Positions 16,749 to 26,519 of a DNA stretch of 64,000 nt are shown here, piece by piece (position 1 is the first letter of the stretch; each line of letters opens with the position of its first letter). The stretch spans positions 124,001 to 188,000 of the forward strand of contig NZ_KB898327.1 in assembly GCF_000377625.1 (NCBI RefSeq), in the 5' to 3' direction. This stretch comes from Prevotella veroralis DSM 19559 = JCM 6290 (GTDB lineage: Bacteria; Bacteroidota; Bacteroidia; Bacteroidales; Bacteroidaceae). The notes below the pieces were generated by a model, which saw only the letters and a list, made by a program, of their open reading frames with translations, was not told the origin of the DNA and searched no databases. The position numbers were made by a program, and so were the translations under genes.

Positions 16749-17531
16749 TTAGATTTTACTAATGATTCCTTCTTCCGTAGTTCGCACGAAGTCGATGATA
16801 TTGCGAATCTCGTGCGAAGCAGGCACTTGTTGTTCTATCTGAATACAAGCATCAAAAACTGATGTCTGACCATGGAACAACAGACGATAAGCATTGGCGA
16901 TGTGCTTGAGAATCTTCTCATCAACACCGGCTCGCTTACCAATAGTTGTATTTACACCATGGTATTCAATCGGTGCACCACCAGCGATAATATAAGGAGG
17001 AACGTCCTTGGAGAAGGTAGTACCAGCTTGTACCATGGCATATTCACCTACTCGCGTGTTCGCTTTCTCCACAACATTTGAAGAGATAATCGCTCCCGTT
17101 CCAATCTTACAATCGCCTGCAATCTTCGCACCATAGCCAAAGACACACTTGTCACCCACAATGGTATCGTGGCTAATATGTGCACCTTCCATGAGGAAGT
17201 TATTCGATCCTATGATGGTTTTGCAGCCACGGTGTGTGGCACGATTGAGCACCACATTCTCTCGAACAATGTTGTTATCACCCATCACCAGTTCGCTCTT
17301 TTCACCCACGAAATTGAAATCCTGTGGTAAAGCGGCAAGCACAGAACCTTGGTGAATCTTGTTTCCACTTCCCATTCGAGTACCATTCAAGATGCTAACA
17401 AAGGGGAAAATAACGCAGTTATCACCAATGACGACATCGTCTTCTATATACACAAATGGGAATATCTTACAGCCGTCTCCAATCTTTGCTTTCGGAGAGA
17501 CTTCGGCTTTTGGACTAATTACGCTACTCAT
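16749..17531 (-). CDS. lpxA: LpxA-type acyl-ACP:UDP-N-acetylglucosamine O-acyltransferase
   Basis: A 260-residue left-handed parallel beta-helix protein. The hexapeptide pattern runs through the first 180 residues (VSPKAKIGDGCKIFPFVYIEDDVVIGDN), followed by NGTRMGSGNKIHQGSVLAALPQDFNF and DNNIVRENVVLNRATHRG, the LpxA acyl-ACP and UDP-GlcNAc binding landmarks. The catalytic histidine is expected in LMEGAHISHDTIVGD. The C-terminal helical domain (ILKHIANAYRLLFHG) is standard LpxA. The role is the first step of lipid A synthesis. It stands alone here, not next to lpxC-fabZ, so it may be a second paralogue; hence some caution about the exact substrate. Confidence 0.82.
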   Translation of the reverse strand: MSSVISPKAEVSPKAKIGDGCKIFPFVYIEDDVVIGDNCVIFPFVSILNGTRMGSGNKIHQGSVLAALPQDFNFVGEKSELVMGDNNIVRENVVLNRATHRGCKTIIGSNNFLMEGAHISHDTIVGDKCVFGYGAKIAGDCKIGTGAIISSNVVEKANTRVGEYAMVQAGTTFSKDVPPYIIAGGAPIEYHGVNTTIGKRAGVDEKILKHIANAYRLLFHGQTSVFDACIQIEQQVPASHEIRNIIDFVRTTEEGIISKI

Positions 17532-17562
17532 ACTCTTGAATACTAAGAATTAAACAAACGAT

Positions 17563-18942
17563 TTACTTAGAACCACCACCAAGTGCATTATACAGATTGA
17601 CGATAGATTGTAGCTTCGTAAACTGCTCCTTCACTTGTGATATTTCTGCATTAAGTAAGCTCTGCTGAGCGGTGATAACTTCAAGATAGGTGCTTGAGCT
17701 TTGTGCATAGAGCATCTGTGTGTGTTCTACATTCTGCTTCAGAACATCTATTTGTTGTTGCTGTAACTTCTCTTTCTCATCAGCTGAATTATAAGCAACA
17801 AGGGCGTTGCTCACTTCTGAACCAGCCTTGAGAATACTATTCTGCCATGTGTTATATGCTTGCTTATACTTGTCTTCAGCAACACGCAAACCTGCTTTCA
17901 ATTGTCCGCGCATGAAGATGGGCTGTGTCAAACTACCGACTACACTCAAGAGCAACTTACCAGGGTTAACCATGCCATTGCTATTGGTCCACGCACCAGT
18001 AGGTGATATATTCAATGCTGGATAGAAACGACTGCGTGCCTGCTGAATATTATAGAAGCATTGAGCTAACGCCATTTCATTTGCATGTACATCAGCACGA
18101 TTGCTTAGAAGTTGTACACCGATACCACCTGCGAAGTTCGCCGGTAAGCTCTGATTGGCTAGACTACCACGTGTAATACCTTGCGCTGGTTCACCAAGAA
18201 GAAGACTAAGAGCGTTCTCGGTCTCACGTATCTGACGACGGATGTCTGCGCCCTGTGTCTGTACACTATAGTAAGCAGCTTCTGCACTCTGGACACTCGT
18301 TGAACGAGCACGACCATACTCCATTTGGAGTTTCATCATGTCCCAGGTGTTCTTTGTCAGCCCTGACATATCATCTACTATCTGCTTCTGACGATCGAGC
18401 ATCAGTAATGTATAATAGAGATTGGCAACGTTGCAGATAAGATTTGTCTGCACAGCTACCCTGTAATCCTTCGACTGAAGGAGCATCATCTGGGCTGCTT
18501 TCTTCTGGGAACGCAGCTTTCCAAAGAGATCAACATCCCAACTTGCAGAGACAGGGAGTGTGTAAGACTGGGTGGAAGGCGTGTGCGAACCAAAGTGAGA
18601 GATCGTACCCGTCGGTGCGAAGACCACAGATGGTAAGAACGCCAACTTTGATGTCCTCACCTGCTGTTCGGCAATATCTATGTTCAATGCAGCATTAAGC
18701 AGGTCGGGATTATTATTAAGAGCTTTCTCAATAAGTGCCTGTAATTGGGAATCGGTAAAGACACTGCGCCATGGGAGGTTACCAAAGTCATTGGCTCCCT
18801 CAAGCGTTCCTTTGTCATCAACAGGGTCTCTCACAATCCCACTCGTCTTCACATCGGGACGCTCGTAATTGCCGTAGAGACTCTTACAGCCTGTCAATGA
18901 CAGGGCTGCAAGGGCTATGATGATTATATTTTTATTCTTCAT
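17563..18942 (-). CDS. outer-membrane efflux lipoprotein (NodT/OprM-type, TolC family)
   Basis: A 459-residue outer-membrane channel of a tripartite exporter. A lipoprotein signal ends at LTGC with lipidated C19. PWRSVFTDSQLQALIEKALNNNPDLLNAALNIDIAEQQVRTSKLAFLPSV is the standard OMF entry helix region. The duplicated second half (NRADVHANEMALAQCFYNIQQARSRFYPALNISP) is also visible. It follows the RND pump by 21 bases and is the last gene of the adaptor-pump-channel operon. It provides the exit duct through the outer membrane. Confidence 0.93.
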   Translation of the reverse strand: MKNKNIIIIALAALSLTGCKSLYGNYERPDVKTSGIVRDPVDDKGTLEGANDFGNLPWRSVFTDSQLQALIEKALNNNPDLLNAALNIDIAEQQVRTSKLAFLPSVVFAPTGTISHFGSHTPSTQSYTLPVSASWDVDLFGKLRSQKKAAQMMLLQSKDYRVAVQTNLICNVANLYYTLLMLDRQKQIVDDMSGLTKNTWDMMKLQMEYGRARSTSVQSAEAAYYSVQTQGADIRRQIRETENALSLLLGEPAQGITRGSLANQSLPANFAGGIGVQLLSNRADVHANEMALAQCFYNIQQARSRFYPALNISPTGAWTNSNGMVNPGKLLLSVVGSLTQPIFMRGQLKAGLRVAEDKYKQAYNTWQNSILKAGSEVSNALVAYNSADEKEKLQQQQIDVLKQNVEHTQMLYAQSSSTYLEVITAQQSLLNAEISQVKEQFTKLQSIVNLYNALGGGSK

Positions 18943-18963
18943 TATTGTTCTTTTAATATAGTA

Positions 18964-21900
18964 CTACTCTTCTACCTTATAATCATGTACAGGACCTTTC
19001 GCGTATTTCTCGAGTTCCTTAATGACGTCGCGACTAGCCTCATCTTCAAACTCGATAGGCTTAATACGCTCTTGTAAGTACTGGAAGCCAGCGAACAGAG
19101 CTGGTACAACAAACACCTGACAGAGTGTACCAATCAACATACCTCCGACGGCAGCAGCACCCAATGTCTGGTTACCATTATGACCTACACCGCTTGCAAA
19201 CATCAATGGCAATAATCCAATGATCATCGCTAAAGACGTCATCAAGATAGGACGAAGACGTGCGCCAGCACCTAAGATGGCTGCATACTTGATTGCCATA
19301 CCTGTTCGACGACGCTCAAGAGCAAACTCAACGATAAGGATGGCGTTCTTGGCCAATAATCCAATCAACATAATCAAGGATATTTGCATGTAGATATCGT
19401 TGCTATGCCCGAAGATCATCGTGAATATGAACGCTCCTGCAAGACCGAATGGTATTGACAAGATAACGGCTAATGGGAGAATATAACTCTCATATTGTGC
19501 ACTAAGAATCAAGTAAACAAATACGATACAAAGGACGAAGATCATCGCTGTTGAGTTTGATGACTCTTGCTCTGAACGTGTCAAGCCAGAGAACTCATAG
19601 CCATATCCCTGTGGTAACACTTGTTTTGCCACTTCCTCTGCTGCCTTAATAGCCTCTCCAGAAGAGACCCCGTTTGCTGGTGTCGCATTAACAGCAATAG
19701 AGGTAAAGAGGTTGAAACGAGTGATATTTGACGGTCCATAAACACGCTTCAACGTGCAGAACTCACTTACTGGAGCCATACCTGCTGCTGTTCGAACATA
19801 GATGTTATTCATGCTCGACTCGTCCATGCGGCTCTCTGCTGTTCCTTGTATCATCACACGGAAGAGCTTACCGTATGCATTGAAGTTGGATGCATACATA
19901 CCACCATAGTATCCCTGCAATACAGAAAGAATAGCTGCCGGTGATGTTCCTGCCTGCTTTGCTTTCGCAACATCTACATCCACCATGTATTGAGGATAGT
20001 TCGGGTTGTAAGTGGTAAGTGCTCGGCTAAACTCCGGACGCTTGTTCAAAGCAGCGAGGTAATCCTGTGCTACCTTAAAGAATTTATTCAAATCGCCACC
20101 TGTCTTATCTTGTAAAGAGAAAGAAAGACCATTCGCCATACCATAACCAGGAATCATTGGCGGTGCAAAGGCTAGTACCTGCGCACCCTTAATACTGGCT
20201 GTTTGCTTGTAAATCATGCCCAAAATCATATTAGAAGAAGTTGGGTCAATGAATAATCCAGCAATACCAGCACCCGTGAATACCGACTTAATACGGTCGA
20301 ACATGCCATATTCACGCTCGGCAAAAGGCTTCAACTTAACAATGAAAGTTGCCTGATTAGACCCCTGACCAGCCAAGAAGTTGTAACCAACGATCTGTTC
20401 ACGACGCTCGATATAAGGGTTACTTGCCAACATTTTATCTACTTGATCAACTACCTTTTGAGTCTCTTCTTGTGATGTCCCTGGAGGCATACTGACCATA
20501 GCGAACAATGTTCCTGTATCCTCATCAGGTACAAGACCTGTCTTTGTGAAGGTCATTGTAAGCACAAGAGCAACGATACCTACGACTACAGCTGTACCTG
20601 AAATCCACCGATGGTTGATAATCTTCTCTACTTTCTTCTGATACTTCGCATTAATCTTATCATACTGTGTATTGAATGCCATGTGGAATCTGTCAATGCG
20701 TGACAGCTTCTTGTGTTCCTCGTCATCGCTGTGTGGCTTCAAGAAAATAGCACATAGTGCGGGAGACAATGTCAAAGCATTCAGAGCAGAGATAACGATT
20801 GATACCGCCATAGTTACACCGAACTCACGATAGAAAGTACCTGATGTTCCACCAATAAATGATACTGGCACGAACACTGCTGACATCACCAAAGTAATAG
20901 AGATGATAGCTCCTGAAATCTCATTCATTGCATCAATGGCAGCCGTCATAGCACTCTTATAACCTAAATCGAGTTTTGCATGAACAGCCTCAACCACCAC
21001 AATGGCATCATCCACCACGATGGCAATCGCTAATAACAATGCTGACAAGGTCAAAAGGTTGATGGAGAAGCCAAAGACCCAAAGGAAGAAGAACGTACCA
21101 ATCAAGGCTACTGGTACAGCAATCATAGGGATGAGTGTAGAGCGGAAGTCCTGTAGGAAGACATACACAACAAAGAACACTAAGACCAAAGTAATTACCA
21201 GTGTGCGTACTACCTCTTCGATAGAAGCAAAAAGGAATTCGGTTACATCTTGCTCAATCGTGACCTTCATCCCTGGAGGCATCTGTTTCTGTGCATCAGC
21301 CAAGGCTGCTTTTACATCATCGGCAATCTGTGTAGCATTTGAACCAGCCACCTGGTTAACCATACCTAATACAGCAGGTTGCCCATTGTTACGCATGGCA
21401 ACGGAATATTGCAAACCGCCTAACTCCACCTTTGCCACATCACGCAAGTGAAGTGTCTGACCATTTGTATTGCTAGAGATGATGATATTACCATACTCTT
21501 CTGGCGTCTTCAAACGTCCTTTATAGCGCATGGTGTACTCAAACTTGAGCTTACTTTGCTCACCAAAAGAACCTGGTGCCGCCTCAATGTTCTGTTCTGC
21601 AAGAGCACCAGAGATATCAGAAGGGACAAGACCATACTGCTTCATCTTATCTGGCTGGAGCCATATACGCATTGAGTAAGTCTTCATACCAGGTGTCTGG
21701 ACGTCACCTACACCATTAATACGCTTCAACATTGGAACGATGTTGATGTTGTTATAGTTCGTCAAGAACTCATCGTCATATCGACCATCATCTGTTGTCA
21801 ATGAATACATGACGACGTTTGAACTCTGACGCTTTGATACCGTCACACCCACACGGGTAACTTCAGCAGGTAACAAAGCCTGTGCTTGCGAAACACGGTT

Positions 21901-22227
21901 CTGCACGTTGACCGCAGCCATATTGGGATCAGCACCTTGCTTGAAGTAGACCGTAATCATCGCCATACCCGCATTTGTCGCAGTTGACTGGATATAAGTC
22001 ATATTCTCCACACCATTGATACTTTCTTCCAATGGTGTAATAACTGAGTTCAATACGGTCTGCGCATCTGCACCTTGATAAGATGTTGATATCGAAATCG
22101 TAGGTGGTGCGATATCTGGATACTGCTCGATAGGCAGTGACATCAAACCGATTATACCCAAAAGTACAAAGAAGATGGATATAACCGTTGATAGAACCGG
22201 TCGTTTAATGAAATTAGTAAATGTCAT
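18964..22227 (-). CDS. RND efflux pump inner-membrane subunit (HAE1/AcrB family)
   Basis: A 1087-residue proton-driven exporter of hydrophobic or amphiphilic compounds. It begins MTFTNFIKRPVLSTVISIFFVLLGIIGL (transmembrane helix 1), and the periplasmic porter domain follows. Helix 4 carries the proton-relay Asp pair in AIAIVVDDAIVVVEAVHAK, and the second half repeats the fold, with GLLAKNAILIVEFA and ARLRPILMTSLAMIIGLLPL. It is about 40 residues longer than E. coli AcrB, with a charged C-terminal tail (FEDEASRDVIKELEKY). It sits between the adaptor and the outer-membrane channel genes. Its drug spectrum cannot be read from sequence. Confidence 0.95.
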   Translation of the reverse strand: MTFTNFIKRPVLSTVISIFFVLLGIIGLMSLPIEQYPDIAPPTISISTSYQGADAQTVLNSVITPLEESINGVENMTYIQSTATNAGMAMITVYFKQGADPNMAAVNVQNRVSQAQALLPAEVTRVGVTVSKRQSSNVVMYSLTTDDGRYDDEFLTNYNNINIVPMLKRINGVGDVQTPGMKTYSMRIWLQPDKMKQYGLVPSDISGALAEQNIEAAPGSFGEQSKLKFEYTMRYKGRLKTPEEYGNIIISSNTNGQTLHLRDVAKVELGGLQYSVAMRNNGQPAVLGMVNQVAGSNATQIADDVKAALADAQKQMPPGMKVTIEQDVTEFLFASIEEVVRTLVITLVLVFFVVYVFLQDFRSTLIPMIAVPVALIGTFFFLWVFGFSINLLTLSALLLAIAIVVDDAIVVVEAVHAKLDLGYKSAMTAAIDAMNEISGAIISITLVMSAVFVPVSFIGGTSGTFYREFGVTMAVSIVISALNALTLSPALCAIFLKPHSDDEEHKKLSRIDRFHMAFNTQYDKINAKYQKKVEKIINHRWISGTAVVVGIVALVLTMTFTKTGLVPDEDTGTLFAMVSMPPGTSQEETQKVVDQVDKMLASNPYIERREQIVGYNFLAGQGSNQATFIVKLKPFAEREYGMFDRIKSVFTGAGIAGLFIDPTSSNMILGMIYKQTASIKGAQVLAFAPPMIPGYGMANGLSFSLQDKTGGDLNKFFKVAQDYLAALNKRPEFSRALTTYNPNYPQYMVDVDVAKAKQAGTSPAAILSVLQGYYGGMYASNFNAYGKLFRVMIQGTAESRMDESSMNNIYVRTAAGMAPVSEFCTLKRVYGPSNITRFNLFTSIAVNATPANGVSSGEAIKAAEEVAKQVLPQGYGYEFSGLTRSEQESSNSTAMIFVLCIVFVYLILSAQYESYILPLAVILSIPFGLAGAFIFTMIFGHSNDIYMQISLIMLIGLLAKNAILIVEFALERRRTGMAIKYAAILGAGARLRPILMTSLAMIIGLLPLMFASGVGHNGNQTLGAAAVGGMLIGTLCQVFVVPALFAGFQYLQERIKPIEFEDEASRDVIKELEKYAKGPVHDYKVEE

Positions 22228-22342
22228 AAATATTGTTCTTTTGAATTATGGAGATGGATAAAAACTTAGCTTAACGAAGCCTGCCTCGTTCAAAGGTCAA
22301 CCTTCAAATCCTCATTCAAAACTCCAAATTCCTAACTTCTAA

Positions 22343-23674
22343 TTACTTACTATCTCCTTTCATTGTCTTCAAGAAACCTGCAGCAGAGCTCTGATTCTCA
22401 CCCAATTTCTCGGCTTTCTTGATGGCTTCTTCATACTCTGCTGGAGTCAATGCCTTTATTTTTGCACCATCTTCCAAACTTGAGATTCCCTTGCTAACAA
22501 TGCGGTCGCCCATCTTTAATCCACTAGTAACGATGTAATTGATACCATCGTTCTGTGGATTAATGGTTATCTCGCTGTAATGTACTTTATTATTAGCATC
22601 CACCTTATAAACAAATATCTTATCCTGCACCTGAGTGGTTGCTTCTTGTGGAATCAACAATGCGTGATTATTGTTCTTAGCGATAACAATTTGTCCACTA
22701 CCACCACTCTTCAACAAATGTTCGGGATTAGGAAAACGTGCAATAACGCTTATTGTTCCTGTTGCAGGGTCTATACTACCGCTTGTCTTTACGATAGATC
22801 CTTCGTGATTGTAGGTTGTTCCGTCGACAAGCAACAAACTTACGCTTGGGAACTTCTTAATGGCATTGCTCAAGCCATCGTCTGTACGACTTAGTTTCAG
22901 CACATCTGCCTCGGTCATAGAGAAGTAAACTTCTATTGTAGAAGTGTTGCTCACGGTTGTAACTGGCTGTGCAGAAGAAGCACTTACCAATGCTCCCTCT
23001 TTGAAAGGAAGACTACCGATGTAACCTGAAGCAGGACTCTTTACATAACAGAAACCAAGGTTATCCTTAGCAGTTGATAGCATTGCTTGTGCCTGGCGAA
23101 CACCTGCTTGCGCCTGGCGAACAGCAGCTTGCGCAGATGCGACACCACTTTGTGCTTGGCGAACTGCAGCTTGTGATGTTTCAAAACTATTCTTCGCTGA
23201 CTGCAACTCATAGTCGCCTATCACCTTATTATTATATAGGTTCTTACTGTTTGAGTAAGTTAAACGAGCGGTGGCAGCCTGGGCATTAGCCGAATTAAGA
23301 CTTGCGTTAGCCTGAACAACACCAGCTTCAGCCTGTGCCACAGCACTCTGAGCGGAGTTAACCTGTGCCTCTGCCTGACGAACAGCAGCCTGATAAGTGG
23401 AGTTATCCACAACGAAGAGCACCTGACCAGCATGCACATACTCACCCTCATGCACGTATAGTTTCGTGATAAAGCCGCTTACCTTTGGGCGAACCTCTAC
23501 ATCCTGAACGCCCTTCAGCGTAGCTGGATAAGTTGTCTTTAGCTGTGCATTAGATGCACCAATCGTAATCACAGGATACTCATCACTTGTAGGAAGACCC
23601 TGCTGACCGCCTCCGCAACTGGTTAGAAATGCTACCGTTGCAGCTACGAACAATAAGATTTTATTCTTTTTCAT
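22343..23674 (-). CDS. RND efflux periplasmic adaptor lipoprotein
   Basis: A 443-residue membrane-fusion protein joining the pump to the outer-membrane channel. A lipoprotein signal ends at FLTSC with C20. The lipoyl half-motifs (GFITKLYVHEGEYVHAGQVLFVVD and SPASGYIGSLPFKEGALVS) flank a long Ala/Gln-rich helical hairpin with repeated VRQAQAG and SAQAAVRQAQ units (about residues 85-200), encoded by locally repetitive DNA. The beta-barrel and membrane-proximal domains follow. It is first in the efflux operon and is preceded by a promoter at 23825-23832. Confidence 0.93.
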   Translation of the reverse strand: MKKNKILLFVAATVAFLTSCGGGQQGLPTSDEYPVITIGASNAQLKTTYPATLKGVQDVEVRPKVSGFITKLYVHEGEYVHAGQVLFVVDNSTYQAAVRQAEAQVNSAQSAVAQAEAGVVQANASLNSANAQAATARLTYSNSKNLYNNKVIGDYELQSAKNSFETSQAAVRQAQSGVASAQAAVRQAQAGVRQAQAMLSTAKDNLGFCYVKSPASGYIGSLPFKEGALVSASSAQPVTTVSNTSTIEVYFSMTEADVLKLSRTDDGLSNAIKKFPSVSLLLVDGTTYNHEGSIVKTSGSIDPATGTISVIARFPNPEHLLKSGGSGQIVIAKNNNHALLIPQEATTQVQDKIFVYKVDANNKVHYSEITINPQNDGINYIVTSGLKMGDRIVSKGISSLEDGAKIKALTPAEYEEAIKKAEKLGENQSSAAGFLKTMKGDSK

Positions 23675-23781
23675 ACCTAATTAATATATTATATTCATTC
23701 TTTTCTAATCTTTCTTCCCCCTCTTTCGCACAAGAGAGATGTTCTCAGATAGTATCAAGTTTACCTTTTAAATAAAGTAAA

Positions 23782-23832
23782 GCACATTGGAAACCGATGC
23801 GTAAAGCATAAGTTTTTCAATGTGCAAAACTA
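23782..23832 (-). promoter_or_regulatory. efflux operon promoter with overlapping inverted repeat
   Basis: The minus-strand -7 box TAGTTTTG (23825-23832) should start transcription near 23820. An inverted repeat GCACATTG (23782-23789) and CAATGTGC (23818-23825), with inner ATGC/GCAT, spans the transcription start. The position fits an operator for a repressor better than an RNA attenuator, because one arm is mostly upstream of the start. No regulator gene is adjacent. Confidence 0.5.
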
Positions 23833-23954
23833 CTCATTAATCACTAAAGATACTTATTTTGCAAACAGCATTTAACAATTATTACCTATAAACACACCAT
23901 TTACGGTTCTTATCTATAACCTCCCTTACCAATAGATGTCATCTTCCGTCATGC

Positions 23955-25379
23955 TTAAATCAGTCCCAATTCTCTTGCCTTACTGCGCAGAAGTTCCATT
24001 AAAGGCTCTCGTTCGTTTGCCACTTTATTATCAAGCACGGCATCTTTCAGCGTCTGCTTCAATATGCCCACCTCTCTACTAGGTTTGAGATGAAACATCT
24101 CCATGATCTCATTACCATCTATGCAGGGTTGTAGAAGGCGTTTGTAATCGCGTTCCTTCAGGTCTTTTAGTTTCTCACGAACGATTCGGAAGTTATCAAG
24201 AAAACGTTGTTTGCGGGCAACATTCTTACTCGTTATATCCGCCTCACACAGAGTCATCAAGTCATCAATGTCTTCGCCAGCATCATTCATCAGTCGTCTC
24301 ACAGCCGAGTCGGTCACTTCTTCATCAGCAATAACAATTGGACGCATGTGTAAGTCTACTTGCTTTTGCACATACTTCATCTTACTATCCATCGGCAACT
24401 TCAACCTTCGGAAGATTTCAGGTACCATCTTCGCACCAACATAGTTGTGGTTATGGAAGGTCCATCCCGCTACAGCATCCCACCGTTTACACTTTGCTTT
24501 ACCCACATCATGCAATAATGCTGCCCAACGTAACCATAAGTTATCCGTATGCTTGCAGATATTATCCAACACTTCTAAGGTATGATAAAAATTATTCTTA
24601 TGTGCTCGTCCGTTCCTAGTCTCCACGACATCCAAAGCAACTAGCTCTGGCAAGATGATTTGCAAAAGCCCACAACGATACAAATCGATAAATCCCTTGC
24701 TCGGTGTTGGCGTCATCATAATTTTGTTCAACTCCTCTTCTATGCGTTCCCCACTAATAATCTTTATTCTTTCGGCATTGCGTTCCAACGCCTCGAAGGT
24801 CTCATCTTCAATAAAGAAATTTAATTGTGTAGCAAAACGAACGCATCGCATCATACGCAATGGATCATCAGAGAAGGTTACATCAGGGTCTAAAGGAGTG
24901 CGAATAATACCATCCCATAGATCGTCAACCCCACCGAATGGATCAACTAACTCACCAAAGCGAGCCTTATTCAAGCACACTGCTAGGGCATTAATCGTAA
25001 AGTCCCTACGATTCTGATCATCCTCAAGTGTACCATCTTCTACCACTGGTTTCCTACTATCATGGCTGTAACTCTCTCGTCGAGCACCTACAAATTCAAC
25101 CTCTGTGTGCTTATATTTCACTTGAGCAGTACCAAAGTTGCGGAACACCGAGAGGTGAGCTTTCTTGCCAAGAACGGCTTTCAATTCGCTTGCTACCTGT
25201 ATACCACTCCCCACCACAACAACATCAATATCATTGGAAGGGCGTTCTAAAAACAAATCACGCACATAGCCGCCCACTACGTAACACTCCAGCCCGAGTT
25301 TATCGGCGGCATTGGAAATATGATGAAATATATCTTTATCTAATAATTGTGCCAATTCGGCATCTGAAAGATCTCGCAT
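23955..25379 (-). CDS. cca: CCA tRNA nucleotidyltransferase with HD domain
   Basis: Adds or repairs the 3'-CCA end of tRNA. A class II polymerase-beta-like head contains VVGGYVRDLFLERPSNDIDVVVVG, with the catalytic pair D50-x-D52, and RRDFTINALAV (nucleotide recognition). RMMRCVRFATQLNF is the neck motif. The C-terminal half has an HD phosphohydrolase-type domain with WAALLHDVGKAKCKRW near residue 285, and the length of 474 fits cca-HD fusions of this phylum. It could be poly(A) polymerase-like, but CCA addition is the usual assignment. It is transcribed from its own promoter (25412-25419). Confidence 0.9.
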   Translation of the reverse strand: MRDLSDAELAQLLDKDIFHHISNAADKLGLECYVVGGYVRDLFLERPSNDIDVVVVGSGIQVASELKAVLGKKAHLSVFRNFGTAQVKYKHTEVEFVGARRESYSHDSRKPVVEDGTLEDDQNRRDFTINALAVCLNKARFGELVDPFGGVDDLWDGIIRTPLDPDVTFSDDPLRMMRCVRFATQLNFFIEDETFEALERNAERIKIISGERIEEELNKIMMTPTPSKGFIDLYRCGLLQIILPELVALDVVETRNGRAHKNNFYHTLEVLDNICKHTDNLWLRWAALLHDVGKAKCKRWDAVAGWTFHNHNYVGAKMVPEIFRRLKLPMDSKMKYVQKQVDLHMRPIVIADEEVTDSAVRRLMNDAGEDIDDLMTLCEADITSKNVARKQRFLDNFRIVREKLKDLKERDYKRLLQPCIDGNEIMEMFHLKPSREVGILKQTLKDAVLDNKVANEREPLMELLRSKARELGLI

Positions 25380-25411
25380 AATTAAATGTTATCTTTGTAT
25401 GAATAGCAATG

Positions 25412-25419
25412 CAAAGATA
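25412..25419 (-). promoter_or_regulatory. -7 box of cca
   Basis: Minus-strand TATCTTTG followed by CATTGC, 33 bases before the cca start. Confidence 0.55.
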
Positions 25420-25691
25420 CGTAAATTAGTTAAGTCACACAAATTAAGTTATTATTTCATACATGTAACAACCTAATTCTGCACTAAAGATCTACCACAT
25501 TTATACCCAACGAATAAGAGCTTTCATACCCATAGTTGGGTACAAAACAAGGAACTAATCAATAATAAGAGATACTCTAAAATCTTCACAAACAATTTTC
25601 GATTTGTTCGCAAACAATTTCTTGCTTGTATTAATAGCCCTTATTCTATGCTCATCACGGAAGTAGGACTCGTAAGGCACGGGAGTACATC

Positions 25692-25726
25692 TTGTGGGGC
25701 ACGAAATGTACTTTCGTGCCCCACAA
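25692..25726. repeat. 15-bp perfect GC-rich hairpin
   Basis: TTGTGGGGCACGAAA (25692-25706) and TTTCGTGCCCCACAA (25712-25726) are perfect complements around the loop TGTAC. AGTACAT occurs just before the hairpin and again just after it (AAAGTACATTTCG). No T-run and no adjacent gene end explains it as a terminator: both flanking genes point away. It looks like one copy of a dispersed palindromic element. Confidence 0.8.
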
Positions 25727-25941
25727 AAGTACATTTCGTCGATGTTAACAGTTACGCCCCTCGCCTTAACTATTGTTTACATATAGGATTGCATAAAATA
25801 CCTAACGTGCATCTCCATCAACTGCCAATAGGTTAGAAATTCAGCACAGATAGGTTACAATGCTCTTCCATGAATCCCCGCCAACCAGCGAAACGGATGG
25901 TATTAGTTGTTAATTCATTCGTTTATTACAATGAAATTAAG

Positions 25942-25949
25942 TATTTTTG
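25942..25949 (+). promoter_or_regulatory. -7 box of the DUF1599 / DoxX-tpiA operon
   Basis: TATTTTTG followed by CAGGC, with the ATG at 25971, so the leader is about 16 bases. The box lies inside the longer frame that opens at 25947, which rules out that earlier start. Confidence 0.55.
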
Positions 25950-25970
25950 CAGGCAAATCGATTCATAACA

Positions 25971-26519
25971 ATGGCAAGTCAATTGACAAAGACACAGCAA
26001 GAGTTTAAAGACATACTGGCTGAATGTAGAGAGCTCTTTGGTAAGAAGCTCCATGATTATGGTGCCTCATGGCGCATTTTACGCCCCTCTTCCCTCACAG
26101 ATCAGCTTTTTATTAAAGCCAAACGCATACGCTCGTTAGAGATTACAGGTGAGAATCTCGTTGGAGAAGGAGTACGCCCCGAATTCATCGCATTGATTAA
26201 TTATAGTATTGTTGGACTGATCCAACTATCCAAGGGCTTTGTTGATAGTGTTGACATCACGCCCGACGAGGCACTCTGTCTCTATGACACCTATGCCAAC
26301 GAAGCCTACGAACTAATGGTAAAGAAGAACCATGACTATGGAGAGGCATGGCGAGATATGCGTGTGAGTAGTTACACAGACCTTATTCTCACTAAGATTG
26401 AACGAATCAAGGAAATCGAAGATCTTAATGGAGAAACACTCGTCAGTGAGGGCATAGATGCCAATTATATGGATATAATGAATTACGCCGTTTTCGGTGC
26501 TATCAAGCTACATGAATAA
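25971..26519 (+). CDS. DUF1599 protein with two tandem copies of the domain
   Basis: A 182-residue protein. The same unit occurs twice: [33 protein letters not shown] with [12 protein letters not shown] (about 20-95), and [33 protein letters not shown] with [12 protein letters not shown] (about 105-178). This pattern is DUF1599, which I recall is renamed nucleotide modification associated domain 1 in Pfam. Its activity is not known to me. The gene is first in the operon leading to tpiA; its stop overlaps the start of the next gene. The start is chosen downstream of the -7 box. Confidence 0.85.
   Translation: MASQLTKTQQEFKDILAECRELFGKKLHDYGASWRILRPSSLTDQLFIKAKRIRSLEITGENLVGEGVRPEFIALINYSIVGLIQLSKGFVDSVDITPDEALCLYDTYANEAYELMVKKNHDYGEAWRDMRVSSYTDLILTKIERIKEIEDLNGETLVSEGIDANYMDIMNYAVFGAIKLHE

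Larger units (their letters stand above)
25380..25970. other. 591-base gene-free interval with a strong hairpin
   Basis: Contains the minus-strand cca promoter, AT-rich sequence, a 15-bp perfect hairpin at 25692-25726, and the promoter of the DUF1599 gene at its right end. There are also two near-repeats of acaAACAATTTc near 25590 and 25612. The only frame (25648-25836) encodes the hairpin itself and has no coding character. Nothing else is supported. Confidence 0.5.

Noticed and set aside
25648..25836. 62-codon frame in the cca/DUF1599 gap
   Set aside because: It only translates the perfect hairpin and its flanks.
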